Source of the DNA: Sordariomycetes sp. S80-01Y
Taxonomy: Eukaryota; Ascomycota; Sordariomycetes
DNA length: 64,000 nucleotides
Direction of reading: 5' to 3'
Assembly (NCBI GenBank): GCA_037042185.1
Contig: JAXQJY010000031.1
Span: 1,364,001-1,428,000, forward strand
The position numbers were made by a program, and so were the translations under genes. Of the stretch, positions 1 to 11,452 are shown one piece after another. The notes beneath the pieces were generated by a model. That model was not told the origin of the DNA. It searched no databases and worked only from the letters and a program-made list of their open reading frames with translations. The stretch's first letter is position 1, and each line of letters begins with the position of its first letter.

Positions 1-1354
1 GTAGATGGCCGCATTCCAGAACCCCTGCAACGGCAAGACGAAGGCGCTCATGAACTCGAGGGGTGCTGAGTGCTTCTTGTTGTGTATCACAGTATAGAGA
101 CGGTTGGCGCTGGAGGGTACCCACGTAATGAGGATTGCGATGAAGAAAAGGATCGAGCACTTCGTGTAGGACCAAGCAGCGTTATTGCGGTCGTACCCTC
201 GTTGAGTCATTGGGCGCGAGGGGCGACTGGGCCGCTCTAGAGGTGTGAACTCGCGATGATGGAAGCGGAGACTACTCGGCGAGTTTGGAGTGATGAAGCT
301 TCCTGGTATGAAGGCGCATGTGGACATTGGGAGAAACCTACCCCTTCGGGGCTCGGCGGTTATGCTAACAGTGTAGTGCTCATTGGGCCCGAAGGATCGA
401 GGGTTGTCCAGAGCGTGCAGCTCGTCATTCGAGGTAGGCTCTGTCACTCTCTTAGATGTGACACAAATGTTCGTGATTTTGGACGATTCGCAACCGCTGT
501 CGGGGTCGTTCGACGCGAATGAGCCCGCCTCACAAAGCTCCCTTCGCTTCTCATAAATAGTCCGCCCGGTGCGGATATAGATGACGAAGGTGATGACTAT
601 CGACAGCCTACGAATGTTAGTACCCGGACGAATGTAGTAAAGGCTCGATGTTACCCACCAAACAGGACCGTAGAAGGTAGCGATGCGCAGTATTTCCCAC
701 TGGTCCGAGATCCAACACCAAAGCGTCGCATCCCCATACACCCCCGGGACCCAGATGTAGCTTAATGCGGGTACAAGGGGTATTCCATAGCACAGGATAA
801 GATATGGAAGCTCGATCTTCCGAAGCGCCTCGGCGTCGAACTTGTAGAAGAAGGTCAGGTAGACGTTGACGGCCATGGCGAGTGTCCAAAAGGCGTCCGC
901 TGGTATGAACCTAGGAAATGAGCCTGGAACCAACGTAATCGAGTATGTATTTTAGGACTCACATCTGTATCAGGAAGGCCTGGAACTGGCATTGGGAAGA
1001 GGCAGGCCGGCCAGTATACGCTTGTGACATGAGTGTCCCGACATTTGACAGCATGTTGCCGAAGGAAGCGTAAAAGACGAGGCGGTTGATTGGTTTGTGG
1101 AATGATTTCGAGGCGCAGTACGTTACCATAGTGAGAACACATGCCACTAAAGATAGCACAGAGCATATTCTCTCAATGGCGCTGATGGCTTGGAGCTGGC
1201 TTTGTGTGAGGTCTGTGGCGTCTCTGAGCTTTTCGCCTATGGCGACGACATCAGATACCCCTCGGCCAATGTCGACGGGCATGGCTGAGTGCTTTACAAA
1301 TTTTGGGCTCCCAGAAACCATCGGAAGTTTCGAGATTGCGTGAGAACCTTGCAA
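1..1354 (-). CDS. cAMP-receptor-like seven-helix GPCR (partial, 3' end beyond left edge)
   Basis: This is a plasma-membrane G-protein-coupled receptor of the Dictyostelium cAMP-receptor-like class found in filamentous fungi, expected to signal through heterotrimeric G proteins. Its ligand is unknown. Three exons join in frame: 1354-963, 910-659 and 607 to the edge. Intron 911-962 has a GTGAGT donor. Intron 608-658 has a GTGGGT donor and an ACTAACA branch site. The joined protein shows family landmarks: a first helix after an ISAIERICS stretch, KPINRLVFYASFGN, CQFQAFLIQMF followed by PADAFWTLAMAVNVYL, WCWISDQWEILRIATFYGPVW, then a helix ending IYIRTG. A long third intracellular loop carries ERPSRPSRP. 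The last helices read ITWVPSTANRLY and FVLPLQGFWNAAIY at the edge. The C-terminal tail is missing. The start at 1354 is the first Met of the open frame; the Met at residue 12 is also possible. Confidence 0.85.
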
Positions 1355-3627
1355 CCGTGCAAGCTGCCGGGTGCGGCAACCCCCTCGACTCGTAGTGGTC
1401 GCCTTGAATCACATCGACCTTTTGCGAGAAAGAGACGTCGTCAACGTGCTACAGGGACCTTGAATCACTGTTAGTACGTAGGAATGAGTGAATGAGACAT
1501 GAGAAGAGACGGATTTTAGGTTTGTCGAGGGAGTGCGTGACCCTGAAGGCGACAACGGCTTGACCGGGTTCGACGTGACGTTTAAAGCAGGAGCCGGCAC
1601 GTGTTCCTTCAGAAGAATGACATCGGGTGTAAGAAGGCTCGATAATGTTTGCTTCGAAAAGAAGGAGATAACGACGGGCTGCTCGGCGTTCCGATTCCCA
1701 GTCATCCAGTGGAGGGAAGGAGCCAAAAGGGGGCTTGCCGGTGGTCACCAAGATACACAAGACCAGGTGGCTCATCCACGGGAGGGTAAATACAGAGCTG
1801 GAGTGGCTGACTTTTTCTATTTCTCTTAAAAGTTCAATTCATTTGACCGAAAAACTACTTTTGTCTTCGATTCCTGATCCACCCAAGCGTGAGTGCTCTT
1901 TACACAGTGACCAGAGAGCTGCAGCCGAGACACATGAAACCGAACGCCCAAGCAACTGATCTGGAGCGATCTCAAATGAAATGTGATTATGCAAGACTCG
2001 ATAAAACTAATAGTAAGGCAGGACTCCTGACGAACAATTTTCTTTTGGTTTCCTATCGTCGAATCTCTTCCCAGGGGTGGTTATTAGGCGTGGCTTGTGG
2101 ACCTCACAAGTGGCCCTAGTCCCCGGGAACGCTGAGCTCACGGACTCCCTATGCTAAGCCCCCAAATCAAGAAAGTCAGCATGCAGCTAGATCACTTCTC
2201 AGATCCAATCGATCGGTACTCCCGAGTTCCATGACCCGGGTCCATCCAGCCTCACACCCATAGACTTGACCAACGTGGCGGACCCCACAAGGCTGGACGG
2301 AAACCACGCCGCAGGAGAAGAGCGGTCGGGCTCCCAGCACGTTGATCTCTGGACGCCTAGTCTTGGCTGCCGAACGTCCAACGCGGCCTACGTGGTTCGC
2401 ATCTCAGGCTCGGGAGTCGGACCGGCCCATTGGAGCGGAGCATCTACCTCGTGACGCACATGCCAGATTGGTAATGTAGAGAAGTCATCAGCTACGTAGT
2501 GGTCTCTGAGTCTTATCCGTCCCCTGGATAACCTGCTATCACCGAGCTGGAAAGCGGTCCAGGCCTTCTCAGCCCTATGCCGCTTGCTTCTGATCTCTTA
2601 TCTCAACCCGCCACTCTGGCGACCACGAGACCTCTCACACCCTCACATACTTCTTGACGCGGCAGGCGAGCGCGAACCCCGCGCTCGTTTGGTTTTAGCT
2701 TCAGCGCAAGGGATACCACCGTGCTGGTCGCACAAGCCTAATCATGCAGACCCTAGGAGCTGCCCCGCTTGCTCACCCGCAGCAAGTGCAGAAGCAAGCA
2801 CCACGGGAGAGTTGCTTTCATGCCCGACGCTCCCATGATCTCCTCGGACGCCCATCTTGCACATCTGTCGGGTCCTCTGCTTGGAGCCACATTGCCATGG
2901 CAGAGATGGAGATGAAGAGATACCCACGTGCATCGTCAGCCAAGGCTTCGACAGTTTCAGCGCGCGAAGGTACCGATAAGGCTGCCACGGGAGCCGCTGA
3001 TTCTAAGCGACTCGTCCACTTAACGCTCTCCACGTGCATGGTGAGACGCCACCACTTTCTACGGAATCCGGTCCACGAAGCCACTCGTTGTTCAAAGTAT
3101 CGGTACATGATGCTGAACCTAGTCGTTATGCGCAGTGGCCCACCCCGTAGCGCAGGTGGGGTCATGTTGGACAGTGTGTGGGTATCGACGAGGCTCGTCC
3201 CGCAGATAGCGTCCGGATGAGTCCACTGGGTGTGGAGCCGGCCCCGTTGTGAGCATGCAGTGAGTGCTGAGCTGTCAGATGATGCTGGTGATGCTAACAA
3301 ACTGCACAATTTTGCATGTGAACACCGCTGAAGTCGATCATGGGGAACTTGTGATTGTGTATGAATATAATGGTGACAAATTTGCGGAAATCTGACCGCA
3401 GAGTCCGGCATGCCCCTGGCTCGAACTCGTAAGACCCCAATATCCACCTGTTGGTTTGGGCTGTGTTCCTGATTCCCGCTCGAATCACAGTCCTATCTAA
3501 GATTCAATGCCATAAAAAAGCAATCATAAGACGAATTATAAAGAAGGGACCGTAACGAAGACAGAGCCAACATGGACTCAGTGTCATCGATAGTGCCAGG
3601 CCCGGGTGAATAACGGACCCAGTTCGT
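1355..3627. other. intergenic region, no gene recognised
   Basis: This 2.3 kb stretch lies between the start of the GPCR (minus strand) and the 3' end of the 720-residue gene (minus strand). Open frames are short or lack protein-like composition. The longest, 2818-3447 on the minus strand, has no recognisable domain and no good splice partners. Part of it should be the GPCR promoter. Confidence 0.6.
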
Positions 3628-5790
3628 TCAATTTGACCTCCAACCGCCACGGTTCTCTAAGATGGCACTGCTGCTTTGAGCTCGACCGAGGTCTCGCGAT
3701 GGTCTTGCAATTGCATTGGCTGGGACCGTAGTCGTAGCTCTGGACCGCGGCAGGGTAGCAGCGAAGTAGTCGCTTTCGTCCATGTAGGCCTCATTCTGTT
3801 CCATGCGCAAACTAAGGCCGTCTTCATTCCAATACCGTAATACGTCGTGCTGCCAGCGCGTGACGTTCCGAACTGAGAGCCTCTTGAGAAAGATGGAGAA
3901 CAAGAGGGCCGCGTCCAAAGCCGATATGCGCAGCGTAAACAAAATCCACTGGTTGACGAACCTAGCCGCCGTCATCTCATCACGCTTTGTCAGGAGGCTA
4001 TCAATATCCACCTCTTTCTGGGCATTGTTGACCTTTCGTGGTTTCTCCGGGTCAGAATCGGGCAGGCTTTGCATCTTCTGTAAAGCCATCCGGGAGGTAA
4101 GCGGATCTGGATACTCGAGCAGATGATTTGGCTGCGATAGTAGAGAGGGGAAGGCAGGATGGCTTAAGCGGTCGTGGCTGGCCAAAATTTGTGCAGAGTT
4201 TCCAAGGTCTATTTCCTCAACAGAGGGCGAGTCTGGGTGCAAAATAGCCCAGACAAGAGCGTTGTGATGCTTGGCCATCACGCCTTTCTGCTGGCACAAG
4301 TCCACAAGGTGCTTCACATCTCGCGTGCTCTCCGCAACCCTCTCCTTGATGCGAGCTTCCGAGGTAGCAAAGTCCTCAAAAAAGTCAGTTGCCGTTCGAG
4401 GGATCAAAGTGTCAGGCTGGTCCCTTAATATTTGAGATTTCTGCTCTTGTAGCCTGAGACTTCGGAAAACTTCGTCTTCGTAGCGATCTCTGCCTTCCCA
4501 GAGCGCAGAGTATTCCTCACCCCAATGCTTCTGTCGTGCAACAGCCTCTTGCAGCCTTTCGTAGAGCGGATGTACATCCGTCGGCCTATCTGGGCCAATG
4601 CCTTGAAGCTCGAAGGGCATATCTACCGCAATCTGATCGCCGGGTGACGTGGTCTCAGAGTCGCCTACTGCATCATCCAAAGTTTCCAGTGCGTTATAAA
4701 ACCTGTTCTCGACTTGAAGAAGCCGCGATTCTTCCCTTCCCAGGCTGGCTTCTATTTCTTCGTAGTCCAGTTCCAAGCTTCGATGGTTGTCCCGAAGTTC
4801 TTGCAGCTGCGCAAATTGGCTCTCTAGTTGTTGGGGCGAGTGTTGTTGGGAAACCGCAGGGAAAGTGAAGGGGCGGATCATTGCCATGAACTGGTTCTCT
4901 GCTTGACTTAGCTGTGGCCGTGTTCGGCTGAGATTGAACCTGGCGCGTGCAGCAGATCTCCTGATCTTGTTCACCAGTCGACGCTGGGACATGAGCTGTC
5001 GCCATAGCACTTCAACTTCAAAGGGATCGAAGGAGCTCTCCGAACTCATCGAGCTAGATGCGTAGTCCTTTCCCGGAGGGCCGAGGTCTTTTATAGAGAT
5101 GCCCGGGACTAGCCCGGGGTCACGATCGTTGGCGCGATTCGTCATCCACCGGTGAATTCCTCTCGTCAATCTATGTCTCGCCGTGACAGAGAATCTACGA
5201 TGAGATCGAGGCTTGCGTGGTGGGAAATACAGACTGTCCTCCCTGGTGTTCGCCTGCGAGGAAAACGAGCTATCGGAAGAAACGTCGGGGACGCTTTTCC
5301 CGAAGAAACCAGATTCTGTGTAGCTAAGTTCGCGCTTTGCTCGTTGACTCAATCTTTCCTGGGTCGACGACATTGCGCCCAGCGCGTCTTTTTCCAGTCG
5401 AGGAAGAGTTGGATGCCCACTACTCTTAGTTTCTGCGATGTCGTCCTTGAATCGTGGCATCGCTGTGTTGTGGACCATAGCAGCAGCGCGGCCCCAAGCC
5501 ATGGCATTCGTGTCAGTCCACCCGTCCGAATGACGCGACCGTTTTGAAGTAGTGGCGGCACCGTCGAAGCGAAGCTCGCGTAGCATAGGCCGCCACGGGA
5601 GGGCGCTCGCGTCGTCGCAAAGGCGTGCCTCATGGTGCATTTCCCGTTCACCAGGCTCGCGCGCGACGGCAAAGGCATCAGCGAAGGTGGTGCCTGTTTC
5701 AGCATCTTGCCGGGCTGCTTGAACTGACGCGTGACTGCTGGACGTCACGAAATCCTCGACAGCAGTCCGTGTCTCTGAGGTAGGTGTCAT
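3628..5790 (-). CDS. hypothetical coiled-coil protein, 720 residues
   Basis: I do not recognise this protein. It is one uninterrupted open frame without introns. The first 240 or so residues are low-complexity and rich in Ser, Arg and acidic residues, as in disordered regions. Residues about 257-400 are rich in Glu, Gln, Leu and Arg with heptad-like spacing (LESQFAQLQELRDNHRSLEL) and should form coiled coil. A further helical, charged region follows to about residue 500. The C-terminal part (about 605-665) is the most globular looking: it has an FVNQWILFTLRISALDAALLF stretch and then RNVTRWQHDVLRYWNEDGL. No signal peptide is seen, and the hydrophobic part of the C-terminal region is too broken by polar residues to call a membrane segment firmly. 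Codon use is GC3-biased like its neighbours, which supports coding. Its promoter carries the TACC-rich element at 6071-6157. Confidence 0.75.
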   Translation of the reverse strand: MTPTSETRTAVEDFVTSSSHASVQAARQDAETGTTFADAFAVAREPGEREMHHEARLCDDASALPWRPMLRELRFDGAATTSKRSRHSDGWTDTNAMAWGRAAAMVHNTAMPRFKDDIAETKSSGHPTLPRLEKDALGAMSSTQERLSQRAKRELSYTESGFFGKSVPDVSSDSSFSSQANTREDSLYFPPRKPRSHRRFSVTARHRLTRGIHRWMTNRANDRDPGLVPGISIKDLGPPGKDYASSSMSSESSFDPFEVEVLWRQLMSQRRLVNKIRRSAARARFNLSRTRPQLSQAENQFMAMIRPFTFPAVSQQHSPQQLESQFAQLQELRDNHRSLELDYEEIEASLGREESRLLQVENRFYNALETLDDAVGDSETTSPGDQIAVDMPFELQGIGPDRPTDVHPLYERLQEAVARQKHWGEEYSALWEGRDRYEDEVFRSLRLQEQKSQILRDQPDTLIPRTATDFFEDFATSEARIKERVAESTRDVKHLVDLCQQKGVMAKHHNALVWAILHPDSPSVEEIDLGNSAQILASHDRLSHPAFPSLLSQPNHLLEYPDPLTSRMALQKMQSLPDSDPEKPRKVNNAQKEVDIDSLLTKRDEMTAARFVNQWILFTLRISALDAALLFSIFLKRLSVRNVTRWQHDVLRYWNEDGLSLRMEQNEAYMDESDYFAATLPRSRATTTVPANAIARPSRDLGRAQSSSAILENRGGWRSN

Positions 5791-7663
5791 TTTGCCAGCT
5801 GGCTGTTTGTGGACGTCTTGGTTCGGTTTTGCAGAGAGGTCGCCGTAGCCTGTGGCATCGGCAGTGGCAGGCGCTCGTGCTCATTTCTTGGGCCCGAAAC
5901 GCGGTCCCTTGGAGGCCAGATTGCGTCAGTTCGTTTTCTTTCACAGGACTTGCCGGCACGATCGAAGCTTGCCTGCCGCTGGATGGCATAATGAGTCAAG
6001 GAGGATGTCTGTTGTGGTCGGCGCTCGACCTTGAGAAAGACAAGACGTGTGGAAGGGAGAGCTGTACGGAGTACCTGAGGCAGCTAACCCCAAGTGAGTA
6101 CTACCTTACCGAAGGTGCTCAGTACCTAGAGGTAGGTAAGGTACCTCAGGTAGTACTGAAGACGGTGCCGAGCTACGTGCGCTTTGCTTTTCCATGGCAG
6201 ATGGACGTGGGCGGATTCGCGTCGACAGGTACTCGCAAGCCGGGGTCGCCTCACCGTTGAGAGAGGTGCCATAGGTCTTGCGCCGTGACTCCTCAGCAGG
6301 CTGCCGTGGAGGTGTTAAAGTACCTTACCCCGTACCTTACTGGAACTTGGACTGCCCGTGGCGGGTTGTAATTAGTGCAAGCCCTGCACTGGGCCCTAAT
6401 CTGAGGTGATGCAGGGCTCAGACAACCCCAGCGGACGGTCGCAGGCGGAACTGAACCCCTGGAGCTTCCAGTCTGACGAAAAAGTGGAAGACGCCGACCC
6501 CGGGCTGGGAAGGAGCCAGGTGCGCGGGCGTGTGACCCTGAATCCCTTCGCTCCGACGAGATTGGAGGCTCTGCTCTCCCTTCAGCGCCTTTGCTGCCAG
6601 TGGTCCCCCCCGAGCGTCATGCACTAACACTCTGTAACAGGTCGTCAATGGCCCGCAACGGCCAATTAGCAGCGCTCGCCTGTTCGGTCTCTGTCGCGAC
6701 AGCTGTGATGGGTGCACGTTGGCGTGTGCCACCTCACGTCGGAATGGTAGCTTGGCATTCGAGACATGTGGTCACATCCAACACACCGGTCAACGAAGGG
6801 GCTGGGGTGATAGGCTGGTAGGAGAAGCCAATGTCTTCTCTCATTGGCACCTCAGCCCATCCCGCGACGAGCATCCATGCCGGCCGGTCCGCGTCACAAT
6901 CTCTCTGGTCTTTGTCGCCTGGCCTTTGGACATCATGGTGCAGGCGGATGCTCTGCAAACTCCCGAGGCTTATTGGCCATCTCCAACCATCTTGTCCGCG
7001 GCCTGACAAATTCCGCTCGCCTACTGTGCCATGGGTGACTTCCACGATACCACTACTACGGTGAAAAGAACAAAACTTGACGCGACGATACCAAACCACT
7101 CTGCCGATTGCGCCCAGACGGCATGGCAAATAACGCAAGGACCTTACGTCAACAGGCTGGATGATGTCGATGGATCATCAAACAAAACCCATTCAGGCGC
7201 ATCTGCATGTTTGTCGTCGGGTTTCAAATTGCCAACAGGCCGATGATGAGTTTGCCTCCGCGACATCACGTCAAGGCTTTGGACATGGTGCCGACGTACC
7301 CAAGAGTCGAATCAGCTTCCGGATAACCTCGCCGCCAATTAACCGTGCTTTTGACGGAACTGGTTGTCGACCAGGCTCCGCTTTGACTCTGGACTCGGAG
7401 GGGTTGTCTCCTTAGGTACATGAAGAAGTACAGGTACATCCCGCCCCTCTGGCGCTTCCCACCCGCCCCTCATCTACAACGTGCAGAGCCTCAAGCCTCC
7501 TGTCTCTATATGTGTGCACGTTTCCCTGCAGAATGGGAGGACGCCTCTCATGCCCAGCACCTGCCATGACGTTTCATGAATCCTGGGGTTCTGTTCTCTC
7601 CAACCCTCTTTCTCGACAACATTGGAAATCTGTCGGCGGTTGAAAACCTCCATGTAAGCGAAG
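5791..7663. other. intergenic region between divergent genes
   Basis: This stretch separates the 720-residue gene (minus) from the DUF6590 gene (plus) and should hold both promoters. Apart from TACC-rich repeats at 6071-6157 and 6318-6343, I see no feature. The open frames here are shadows without protein-like composition. Confidence 0.6.
6071..6157. repeat. TACC/GGTA-rich inverted repeat cluster
   Basis: The stretch alternates GTACCT, CTACCTTACC, GGTAGGTAAGG and GTACCTCAGGTAGTACT. GAGTACTACCTTACC at about 6096 is roughly the inverse of the block at 6135-6157. A second pair, AAGTACCTTACC and CGTACCTTACTGG, lies at 6318-6343, and TAAGTACTACCTTACC recurs at 41069-41084. The 6071-6157 cluster lies 280-370 bp upstream of the 720-residue gene. 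The role is unknown; a protein binding site or a hairpin in DNA is possible. Confidence 0.5.
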
Positions 7664-9381
7664 ATGCCTCGAAAAGATAAGTCTTCCAAAGACAAAGAAG
7701 CAACCTATGTCGAGTGGGGAGAGTGGAGCGAGTGGCAGTGGGACGGCAAGAAGCAGAAGTATTATCAATACCGTTATGATGCAACAGGTTCGTTTGTCAC
7801 TCCAGTCCGCTCGCCTCGCTCTAGTTGAGAAAAACCAAACTCATTGGTATCTTAAAAGGCAACGTTGAGCACAAATCTAGCAGAAACCCATTCAATCCGC
7901 GTGGTGATGCTGGAGTGGAGCAGATGACGGCGCATTTCGGACAAACGCATCTGTCTAGTGCTTCTGAAGGCAACGGTACAGTCCTCCCCCAGGGGCCGCG
8001 GAGGTGTGCAAGTCGCTGGCTGCTGATCCGCAACGTCTAGAGAACCAAGACTACAACTTGTATACAACTCCAGAATCGAGTGTGTCCCACGACTATGAGC
8101 AAAACGTCCCGGGCATGCCTGAACACTCTTGTAAGTCTCTGAATTCCCAATGCAGAGGCCTCAACTAATCCTTGAAACCGTTAGATGCACAAGGTACTTT
8201 CACATTCGGTTAATCGTGGAAAAGTCCGCTAACAAGGGTCCGAAGCTACCCACCAGCCCATATCTGACGCCCAGCATCCGTACGGGCATGCCTATGCAGA
8301 AAACTACGGACAACCATACGTTCAGGCGCCCGGAACAGAGCAACAACCCGGTCTGCAGACCCACCATGGATCGCAAGGCCTTCTGAACAGCAACAACGAC
8401 AACGACTATGTTGTGCCAGGCACTGATGCGGGACCAAGCTTTCCACAAACCCCCTATGGTACGTGCTGCGCGAATTGAACATAACGGATTCTTACTGTGC
8501 TAGATGACTACGGGCAGTCGTACAATACTGCTGACGCTGCTTCATACTACAATCCCTCGGCTACGCCCAAGCCATCAGCACAGCGTCCGCGTAGGAAGTT
8601 TCGGGGAGAGTACATGGATCCTCGTAAGTTCTCGGGGAAGTCCCGCATTCTTAGCTGATGATAGGCAGAGTATGATGTGTTAGACTCTCGTGAATTCCGT
8701 CCCGGCCGGGTATGACCGAACCCTTAACGAGCGGTACCAGCAGCTAATGCCAAAGTAACAGATTGTCAAGGTGTGGTGGCCGGAAGGCAAAGGCCATCCC
8801 CAAAATCGGCAGTCCACCATCAACTCGCAGAGGAATTATAGGTTCGATCAGTTGACCTATGAGGGGTTCAGACGTTTTATCATCGTTTGGCCAAGGAATG
8901 GTAGCTGTACGGTAATGTGAGTACTTTCTCTACATCAACAGTTGTTGCGGATCATAATAATTATAGACCTATATCAACTTATGGTGGACAAGGATGCGCC
9001 AAGAGAGGGATTCATCCCGAAGATCACGGAATTATCCACGACAGACGGTACCCAGCAACACTGCTGCCCATGGAGCCACAGTTAGGCGCTGATCCAGTCC
9101 AGGCGGAGATGTACGGCACCGAGGAAACCCTGACAGATGCTTCACGCGTCAACTACGCCAAGCTGCACAATCTAGAGCACAATGTTCCTGTGTGGTTCGT
9201 CGGCGAACTAGCCCAGGAGGCCCTAGAGATGGTGGAGGACGCCGTGTGGAAATGCCTGGACCAATCGTCTGGAAGCGCCGCCAACGTGAATCATCAACGC
9301 GAGAGGCCTGACCGGCACCGATCCGGCCGCGAAAGGTCCAGTCGCGAGAAGTCTGACAAGCACAAGAAATCCAAAAGATAA
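7664..9381 (+). CDS. DUF6590 domain protein, nine exons (about 414 residues)
   Basis: A DUF6590-family protein, a family common in filamentous fungi whose function is unknown to me. The exon model is 7664-7787, 7859-7903, 7993-8130, 8185-8193, 8246-8458, 8504-8623, 8684-8709, 8762-8916 and 8967-9381. All introns are 45-89 bp with GT...AG borders, and the total (1,245 nt) closes in frame. The N-terminus is basic, then aromatic (YVEWGEWSEWQW, YYQYRYDATG). The middle is Tyr/Gln/Pro-rich. The DUF6590 domain spans about residues 215-360, with FRPGR, KVWWPEG, YEGFRRFIIVWP, PISTYGGQG, HGIIH and SRVNYAKLHNLEHNVPVWFVG. The tail is Arg/Lys/Ser-rich. The first two introns are the least certain (donors GTTCGT and GTGATG). 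If intron 7904-7992 is not real, the frame breaks near the G-run at 7992-7995. No Met-initiated single frame covers the gene. Confidence 0.7.
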
Positions 9382-10432
9382 AGCTTGTTTTCCCCTTTTC
9401 AGAGGGGCGGGGCGGGTGTGGCACATCATATCGTGTCCCCGCCGTCCGTTAGGACACACCACTACGTTCTGCCACAGTGATCTTTATCACACGGCTACCC
9501 AACCTTGATACGTTCTTATTGAATACTCTGCTGGTCTGACATTCTGTGCTCGATGACACAGAGAGGGTTATGATCACGACTCGATCACCGCTACGACAGC
9601 AAGAGCTAGCAAAAAGCTCTCAGCATACACGAAGGGGAGCATCGCCAGGGCTTCCTCTACTTGGAAACAAGGGCTGTTTCATTTCGATTTTTTTTCTCCA
9701 ATTATTTTCCTTTTGCCTTTTCTCTCTTTTCAGTCTGCTGTGCAAGTTCTCCACGCCTTTGCGACATCGACACGAGGGAGGACATTGGCTCCAGAAAGGC
9801 GGAGCCCCAAGCAAACAGAAAGCAAACGTGGCAAGCGTTGCGACCATAACAACAGAATCCAACATGCGGCGCAGCCCGAAAGGGAAGCTGACGCTTTTGG
9901 AAAACGTGGGAAGATGTGTCTACGACTTATGAGTCTCCTTTGTCAAGTGCTAGCCTTTCCTAACGTCCAACTACCAAATTGACAACCTTTTATCAGAACG
10001 TAGCCAACCGAACATTCCACCTGAAAATCGTTTACAATGTGTTGTGCACGTCCTTTTGGAAACTCTGGTGTCTTGATGAACCTTGTGGAAGGGTCTATTG
10101 TCCAAGGTACGGTGCTTAGTAGTACTATGGCCAGCTCACCGAGCCTCACCGAGCTCCCCCAGACTGCCTTCGGACGTGCCCACATGCCTCGGCACATTCC
10201 CCGCAAAAGCTTCGGTGATGTCAACTCCGAATCTCCTTGGAACGGGGGGGAGCGCATAATTAACGGCCACGCCGAGGCAATGGCATCCTCTCAAGAGGAA
10301 CAGCTCCTGGGCCTCGGTTGCCTCCCAACTCCGTTCATACCAGCTCTCTCGTCTACCAGCGTCTCTTCAACGCCTGCAAATTCCCCTCGAATCGCATCGC
10401 GCCCGTTCAATTGAGCATCAACCTCCGACATC
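9382..10432. other. intergenic region and probable 5' leader of the dehydrogenase gene
   Basis: About 1 kb with no supported gene. A T-rich pyrimidine tract (9688-9735) resembles the promoter and leader tracts of fungal genes. The pyrimidine-rich DNA just before the ATG at 10433 is probably transcribed leader of the dehydrogenase gene. Confidence 0.5.
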
Positions 10433-11358
10433 ATGGCCGCCGCAGACGTCAAGCTCCAAGACTTCCAGTCGCTCTTCTCGCTGAAGGGCAAAATCGCCGT
10501 CGTGACAGGTGGTTCGCGCGGTCTTGGTCTGCATGCCGCATCAGCGTAAGTCTCTATATCGCATTCGACTCCAAATAACTCCCGCTAATGCGCGATAGCT
10601 TCCTCCAGGCTGGCGCATCCAAGGTCTTCATCACTTCCCGCAAAGCCAAGGCCTGCGAAGAGGCCGTCTCTGCGCTCAACGCCCTCCCCAACCTTGCGCC
10701 CGGCGCCAAAGCCATCTCCGTTCCCGCCGATTCCTCCTCTGTCGAGGGGGTAAAGAGTTTGTTGGAACAGGTCAAAAAGCACACCGACACAATAGACATT
10801 CTTTTCGCAAATGCCGGTGCGTCTTGGGGGGAGGCCTTTGACAGCCATCCGGACTCCGCCTTTGCCAAGGTCATGGATTTGAACGTCAAGGCTGTCTTCA
10901 ACACCATCCAGCAGTTCGCGCCGCTTCTGCAGAAGGGCGCCACCAAGGAGGACCCTGCGCGCGTGCTCATCACAGCCTCCGTGGCCGGCCGCGGAATCGG
11001 CACATTGGGAAAGCAAGGAACATACGGCTACTCCGCGTCCAAGGCGGCTGTCATCCACCTGGGTCGCAACTTGGCCGTCGAGCTCGGCCCAAGGCACATT
11101 TCCGTTAACAGCATCTGTCCTGGCTTCTTCCCTAGCAAGATGGCCAACGGGCTGCTGGAGATGAGCGGCGGCGCGGATAAGTTTGCCAAGGCGAACCCGC
11201 TGGGACGCCTGGGTATGGCGGAAGATATTGCGGGTATCGTCGTGTACCTGACAAGTAGGGCTGGAAGCCACGTCAACGGCGAGGCTATTGCCGTGGACGG
11301 AGGGGCCATGTGGGTGACTGGAGAGCTGGGTATGGCGGGTGACAAGGCCAAGTTGTAG
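10433..11358 (+). CDS. short-chain dehydrogenase/reductase, 290 residues
   Basis: A classical SDR, expected to be an NADP(H)- or NAD(H)-dependent oxidoreductase of the 3-oxoacyl-reductase/RhlG-like group. The substrate cannot be told from sequence. Two exons, 10433-10545 and 10599-11358, flank a 53 bp intron (GTAAGT...GATAG, branch GCTAATG) and join within the codon for Ala38. The cofactor motif TGGSRGLG is at residues 25-32, the NAG motif near 109-111, a Ser in the LITAS strand near 165, and the catalytic YSASK at 182-186. The C-terminal VNGEAIAVDGGAMWVTGE is the usual SDR end. An Arg after the glycine motif (TSRKAK) points to a preference for NADPH. The start ATG is 12 residues before the first predicted strand, the usual family position. 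The 3' end faces the methyltransferase gene only 94 bp away, so the transcripts may overlap. Confidence 0.93.
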
Positions 11359-11452
11359 ACTACGGTGTGGGGACAACAATGACATACAGGATCATCATAC
11401 AAAGCAAGGCTGTCTATTTTCTATCATGCTTGTCTGCGACGCCGATCCGATG

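Noticed and set aside
2818-3447. 209-residue minus-strand open frame
   Set aside because: No domain, mixed codon use, overlaps other open frames on the opposite strand, and no splice partners; likely chance.
10585-11385. 266-residue antisense frame over the dehydrogenase gene
   Set aside because: Shadow of a strongly supported SDR; the sense frame carries the catalytic motifs.
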